Part shown: positions 5,085 to 8,553 of the stretch, piece after piece
How the letters are laid out: the number at the start of each line of letters is the position of its first letter
How positions within the stretch are numbered: position 1 is the first letter of the stretch
Source: an uncultured Prevotella sp.
GTDB taxonomy: Bacteria; Bacteroidota; Bacteroidia; Bacteroidales; Bacteroidaceae
Reading direction: 5' to 3'
Length of the DNA: 8,553 nucleotides
Assembly: GCA_900543975.1 (NCBI GenBank)
Contig: UQTI01000086.1
Location: 1-8,553, forward strand
Made by a program: the position numbers and the translations under genes
Notes under the pieces: model-generated
The model's input: the letters and a program-made list of their open reading frames with translations, nothing else
Databases searched by the model: none
Told to the model about the DNA's origin: nothing

Positions 5085-6509
5085 TTATTTGATGCTCATG
5101 ATCTGCAGACCATTGGGATCATCGGGCTTGATCTCCAACAGTTTTGTTGCCCACTCCTTAGCTTCCTCTTTCTTGTCGTTCTGGATATAGTGAACGGCGA
5201 GATATGTGTAAGCTGTTGCGAGCTTGCTGTTCTCAGATGCTGTCTTTTCTGCCTTGGCCGACACGATGTCGATATATTTTTTGTAGAAGGGGAGAGCGCG
5301 ACCAACCTTTACGTCGGGGTTGATCTGATAGTTCATGAGAGCACGCTTCCACACAGCGTAAGCTGCGGCATAGTCAAACTTCTCCTCAATCTGGGCATAT
5401 ACCTTGTCGGCGTTCTCGAATGCTTTAACCTTAGCATCGTTAGCTGCTCCTTCAACAGAAGCCTCGTCGATGTAGATGTCTGCCAGCGCATCATACTCTT
5501 TGTATGTAACCTCTTCACCCTTTGCTGCGATGTATGCTTCCATAGCGGCTACAGCATCGGTGAAGCGCTTGGCCTTGGTATATGCGTCAGCGACATATTT
5601 CTTAACCTCCTTGTTCTCAGGATCAACCTCAGGAAGCTTGTTGTAAGCAGCAACGGCATCGTCGAAACGGCCAACGTTTGTGAGAGCGTCACCATAATAG
5701 ATGTAATCGTTGGCTGTGAACTTAACGGTGTCGGGTGTGCTGAACAGCTTCTCGCCATAAGCTACGGCTGTTGCATAATCCTTCTTCTTGTCGGCAGCGT
5801 AGAGACCGATACGGTTGAACGAGTTATACTTGGGATACTTGCCAATGCCTTTTGCTGCGAGGTCAATGGCCTTGTCATACTGCTCAAGAACGTATGCAGT
5901 TGTAGCATAGTCGAAGAGAATGTAATCGTCCATCGCTGTAACGTCCTTAACCTTGTCGAAATACTCGAGAGCTGTCTTCAGACGGTCGTTCTGTGAGAAC
6001 ATGTAACCTGCAGCTGCGTCAACAGGATATGAAGGATCAACCTCGCCCAGCTTTTTCAGCATTGCCACAGCTCCATCGGGATCAACCTTCTGGTAGATGC
6101 GGGCATACTTAACATACGAAGCAGGGTTCTTCGGATCGTTCATTGTTGCTGTCTCATACCACATGGCAGCATCACCAGCGTTCTCTTCAATTACAGAGAT
6201 ATCACCGTGGAGAATGTAACCCGATGCGCTGTTCTTGTTAGCCTTGATAGCCATCTCAGCGTACACTTTAGCCTGTTCCAGGTTCTTGGCGTTCATGAAG
6301 GCACGACCCAGACCTGCCAATGCTTCAGCATCTTTCTTGTGTGCCTTTACGAAATCCTTTACCTGCGACTTTGTTGTTGCAACATCGCCTTTGGCATCAA
6401 CCACTACTTTAGTGATGGCAGCTACGTCTGTATTAACGTCCTGTGCCATTGCGGGCATCTGCATGCTCAGCAGCAGAGCACCTACGAAGAAATATTTCAA
6501 AGTTTTCAT
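5085..6509 (-). CDS. Exported tetratricopeptide-repeat protein (474 aa)
   Basis: Residues 1-22 are a signal peptide with a likely cut after AMA (QDVNTD follows), placing the protein in the periplasm or envelope. The rest is a chain of helical TPR-like repeats from about residue 60 to the end. They show the usual pattern of small residues and a Pro between units, for example DAEALAGLGRAFMNAKN, ending EIKPDDPNGL at the C-terminus. TPR arrays bind proteins and have no catalytic residues. A TTG at 6515 would add two residues; the ATG at 6509 is the better start. It follows the SBP and TonB genes in the same direction, a neighbourhood I recall as recurrent in Bacteroidales, so it may scaffold or assist the TonB machinery. 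The 305-nt spacer suggests it also has its own promoter. No specific partner can be read from the sequence. Confidence 0.85.
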   Translation of the reverse strand: MKTLKYFFVGALLLSMQMPAMAQDVNTDVAAITKVVVDAKGDVATTKSQVKDFVKAHKKDAEALAGLGRAFMNAKNLEQAKVYAEMAIKANKNSASGYILHGDISVIEENAGDAAMWYETATMNDPKNPASYVKYARIYQKVDPDGAVAMLKKLGEVDPSYPVDAAAGYMFSQNDRLKTALEYFDKVKDVTAMDDYILFDYATTAYVLEQYDKAIDLAAKGIGKYPKYNSFNRIGLYAADKKKDYATAVAYGEKLFSTPDTVKFTANDYIYYGDALTNVGRFDDAVAAYNKLPEVDPENKEVKKYVADAYTKAKRFTDAVAAMEAYIAAKGEEVTYKEYDALADIYIDEASVEGAANDAKVKAFENADKVYAQIEEKFDYAAAYAVWKRALMNYQINPDVKVGRALPFYKKYIDIVSAKAEKTASENSKLATAYTYLAVHYIQNDKKEEAKEWATKLLEIKPDDPNGLQIMSIK

Positions 6510-6657
6510 ATTCAAGATTGTTTTTATGTTTCACATTGGGTTTACACTCACTATGCTTGTTTTCTATTTCGACGTAAAATTACGATAAAAGTTACATAAC
6601 GAGCATGTCATTAGCCTTTTTGTCAGCTTTTTTTATAGTTATATTGCTTTTGTTTGA

Positions 6658-6705
6658 TTTTGTTAAGCAACATAAGGCGGTTTCGTCTTATGTTGCGTAA
6701 CAAAA
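6658..6705 (+). repeat. 20-bp-stem palindrome, not a classical terminator
   Basis: Outer arms TTTTGTTA (6658-6665) and TAACAAAA (6698-6705), one A/G mismatch, then 12 further pairs (6667-6678 with 6685-6696) around loop GGTTTC. The T-run is on the 5' arm and the A-run on the 3' arm in either reading, the reverse of an intrinsic terminator. The one wobble (G6677 with T6686) pairs in a plus-strand RNA and is a mismatch in the minus-strand one. Confidence 0.75.
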
Positions 6706-6719
6706 ATCAATATTCGTTG

Positions 6720-6755
6720 TTTTAACTTCTCGCTGTTTTATTTTAGCTTCTCGCT
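6720..6755. repeat. Two 15-bp direct repeats, 21-bp period
   Basis: TTTTAACTTCTCGCT (6720-6734) and TTTTAGCTTCTCGCT (6741-6755) differ at one base. A 21-bp period puts them on the same face of the helix, two turns apart, as tandem regulator sites often are. They lie 210-250 bp upstream of the TPR gene ATG. Confidence 0.55.
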
Positions 6756-6814
6756 CAGTTGGCTTGTGCTGTTTTAGCAGATATAGCTACAAACGTTCTT
6801 GTTTCAAGCTATTC

Positions 6815-7780
6815 TTATCTCGGCTTATTGTTAACGTTTACGTCACGAATGGCTATCTCACCTCTTGTGGGCAGCAATCCCGACTTAAAGATCATAAGCT
6901 GACCTCGTGGCGATTCAATGAAATGGGCAAATCCCCAAGGAAGACCACGTTTCGGGTCATTAAGAAGAGCGTATATTGTTCTCACGAACGGGTATCGTCC
7001 GTTGAGCAGCCATGCCTGGTAAGGTTTCCATGAGTTCATGGGTGTGGCTTTATCCAGCTTGCTTACCGACATCACTGTGATGCTTTTGTTCCATGTTGTG
7101 TTGGTAGAATCGCGCTTGTCGTTGAGCCAATTGCTACCGATGATGCCAATTGCGTTGGGCGTGCGTGCCACATATTCGATGACATCTTTTGAGTTTTTCG
7201 CGGCAAAAATGTTCGGATTGTCTATCGTCTTGCCGCCAAGGATAGAGTCGACACAGAAGCTGACTGCGCTTGATTTCTTGTTATCGAAACAAACCCAAAT
7301 GTCGCCGAGCTTTGAACCTTTGTTCACATCGCTCCATTTGGTCACTTTGCCTGAGAGAATGCGCTTAACATCATTCACTGTGATGCACGAGTCAAGATTC
7401 TTGTTGTTGCATATCAAGGCCATTCCGTCGTATGCGACTGGCACGGCCTCAGGGAGCTGATCTGTGCCTTTAAGGTAGTCATACTCCTTCTGTGTGAATT
7501 TACGAGCAGTGATTGTTAACATCACCTTGTTCTTGAGGAGCATGTTCACTCCGTCAACCTCGCTCGTGTAGATTGGGGTTACTTTGGCGTTTGGACATGA
7601 CATCTCAAACACCGATTTCAGTTCGTCTACTATAGGACTAAAACTCTCGTCAGAGGCGAAACTGATCGCCCCTGACGAGTTTGTATCTGTTCTGCCGTCC
7701 TTTCGCTTCTGCTCACCGCAGGAAACGAAAAGACAGGCAGACAGTGCTAATCCTACCAAAACGTAAGATATTCGTTTCAT
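6815..7780 (-). CDS. PstS-like substrate-binding lipoprotein
   Basis: A 321-aa lipoprotein of the PBP-like (phosphate-binding/PstS) type. The signal peptide ends at C21 (LFVSC, then GEQKRK); LSAC at 13-16 is an alternative lipobox but sits too early in the hydrophobic stretch. Past the linker come SFASDESFSPIVDELKSVFE, an EVDGVNMLL segment, a central YDGMALICNN strand, VNDVKRILSGKVTKWSDV (as in PstS-type proteins), and NAIGIIGSNWL, which matches the usual IGY/F strand. No ABC permease or ATPase gene is adjacent. Instead it lies 30 nt after a TonB gene, so it may not serve classical phosphate import; an envelope sensor or accessory role in TonB-linked uptake is inferred. The phosphate-binding residues cannot be confirmed by eye. 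The ATG at 7780 is preferred to the TTG at 7783. Confidence 0.8.
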   Translation of the reverse strand: MKRISYVLVGLALSACLFVSCGEQKRKDGRTDTNSSGAISFASDESFSPIVDELKSVFEMSCPNAKVTPIYTSEVDGVNMLLKNKVMLTITARKFTQKEYDYLKGTDQLPEAVPVAYDGMALICNNKNLDSCITVNDVKRILSGKVTKWSDVNKGSKLGDIWVCFDNKKSSAVSFCVDSILGGKTIDNPNIFAAKNSKDVIEYVARTPNAIGIIGSNWLNDKRDSTNTTWNKSITVMSVSKLDKATPMNSWKPYQAWLLNGRYPFVRTIYALLNDPKRGLPWGFAHFIESPRGQLMIFKSGLLPTRGEIAIRDVNVNNKPR

Positions 7781-7810
7781 CAAAATCGTAAACTTTTTAC
7801 TGTTTAAAGA

Positions 7811-8553
7811 TTACTGAAGTCTGAATGACACAGGTACGTTGTACTTAACGCGCACTGCTGAACCATTCTGCTTACCAGGAATCCACTTCGGCATGCTCTT
7901 AACCACACGCTGTGCTTCCTTGTCGAGAGAGGGGTCAACTGAACGTGCAACCTGTACATCGGTGATGTGACCGTCGCGCTCTACCACGAAAGAAATAACT
8001 ACGCGGCCCTGAACACCGTTCTCCTGTGCTACCACCGGATAGTGGATGTTCTCGTTGAGGAACTTCATGAGAGCTGAGTTACCTCCAGGGAATGAAGGCA
8101 TCTGCTCAACCACGTCGAACACTTTCTCTTCCTCAACATGCTTCGGGGGCTCCGGAGCCTTGATTTCTTCCTTAGCTTTGAGCACTTCGCCACCTACCTC
8201 ATCGTTACCTTGAACGTTGAAGGCACCTACGGCCTTGGTGCTCTTCTCAACCTCTTCGAGCTGGATCTCATCTTCCGCTTTTACCTCTTCGTCTTTCTTG
8301 ATGACAGGAGCGGTAAACTTCACTGAAGACTTCACTTGCTCAACAACCTTTTCAGGTTCGGTCTTGACGACTTCCTTCTTCTCTACCTTAGCTTCTTTCT
8401 TCTTGTCCTGGAGTGTAGCCAACTGAACAGCCTGAGTGTTCTCAACTGTCTTGTTGGCCTGCGCCATTTTCTGAAGTTGGAGACCGAGGAAGAGAAGTAC
8501 TGCAGCAAGGAATACGATAACGATGGACCAGATATTACGCTTAGTAGTACCCT
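7811..8553 (-). CDS. tonB: TonB-type energy transducer, 5' end outside the window
   Basis: Inner-membrane protein that passes proton-motive energy from ExbB/ExbD to outer-membrane TonB-dependent receptors. The frame is open through the window's right edge. Before the internal Met at 8467 it encodes KRNIWSIVIVFLAAVLLFLG, the N-terminal membrane anchor with a preceding basic stretch, so the gene must begin beyond 8553. After the anchor comes a Lys/Glu/Val-rich linker spanning the periplasm, rich in KKEAKVEKKEV-type runs. The C-terminal TonB domain has VEQMPSFPGGNSALMKFL, NIHYPVVAQENGVQGRVVI, the VERDGHITDVQV block, and PKWIPGKQNGSAVRVKYNVP up to the final SFRLQ. All hallmark segments are intact. 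exbB and exbD are expected upstream, outside the window. It is the first visible gene of the unit with the PstS-like lipoprotein. Confidence 0.92.
   Translation of the reverse strand, partial: GTTKRNIWSIVIVFLAAVLLFLGLQLQKMAQANKTVENTQAVQLATLQDKKKEAKVEKKEVVKTEPEKVVEQVKSSVKFTAPVIKKDEEVKAEDEIQLEEVEKSTKAVGAFNVQGNDEVGGEVLKAKEEIKAPEPPKHVEEEKVFDVVEQMPSFPGGNSALMKFLNENIHYPVVAQENGVQGRVVISFVVERDGHITDVQVARSVDPSLDKEAQRVVKSMPKWIPGKQNGSAVRVKYNVPVSFRLQ

Larger units (their letters stand above)
6510..6814. other. 305-nt spacer between the SBP and TPR genes
   Basis: No protein gene on either strand. It holds a long palindrome (6658-6705), a pair of 15-bp direct repeats (6720-6755) and, near the TPR gene, TAACTTTT at 6594-6587 (minus strand). 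That is one base off the TAnnTTTG box and is a weak candidate promoter. Confidence 0.55.

Noticed and set aside
5190..5996. A 268-aa plus-strand frame opposite the TPR gene
   Set aside because: Antisense shadow; Cys/Val-rich with no domain.

Overview
The window reads as chromosomal DNA of a Bacteroidales bacterium, most likely Prevotella or a close relative. Three things point there: several perfect TAnnTTTG promoter -7 boxes of the Bacteroidetes sigma-ABfr type (mostly TAACTTTGC), the protein families present (fimbrillin-like lipoprotein, short XRE-type regulator, Bacteroidetes-style TonB), and A/T-rich leaders without clear Shine-Dalgarno sites. All recognised protein genes lie on the minus strand. 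I made no database search; family names rest on visible motifs.

Reading in the direction of transcription (right to left). 8553-5085 holds a TonB-type energy transducer (5' end outside the window), a PstS-like substrate-binding lipoprotein 30 nt after it, and, after a 305-nt spacer with a long palindrome, an exported TPR protein closed by a strong intrinsic terminator (5013-5062). These envelope genes probably serve TonB-dependent outer-membrane uptake. 4868-4158 is a PAP2-superfamily membrane phosphatase with its own promoter. 3981-2389 is nadB, L-aspartate oxidase, the first step of de novo NAD synthesis, with its own promoter and a very short leader. Its last codons and stop are copied in 22-bp tandem units downstream, followed by a 12-bp-stem terminator that can work in both directions.

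2388-1545 holds no convincing protein gene. Its main content is a stretch of about 340 nt (roughly 1938-1596, minus strand) that folds into a 5' hairpin pair and a 188-nt, 69-pair long hairpin. All seven G-U wobbles in the fold work only in the minus-strand transcript, and a perfect -7 box sits just upstream of the first helix. I take this to be an undescribed structured RNA, or a structured leader of the small XRE-type regulator that follows (1544-1329); it is the main discovery candidate here. A possible short plus-strand transcript (about 2134-2300) lies back to back with it.

1145-2 is a probable fimbrial/surface unit: a promoter, a 74-aa Prevotella-type small peptide of unknown function, and a fimbrillin-like lipoprotein that stops at 220 aa at the window edge and may be frameshifted or truncated.
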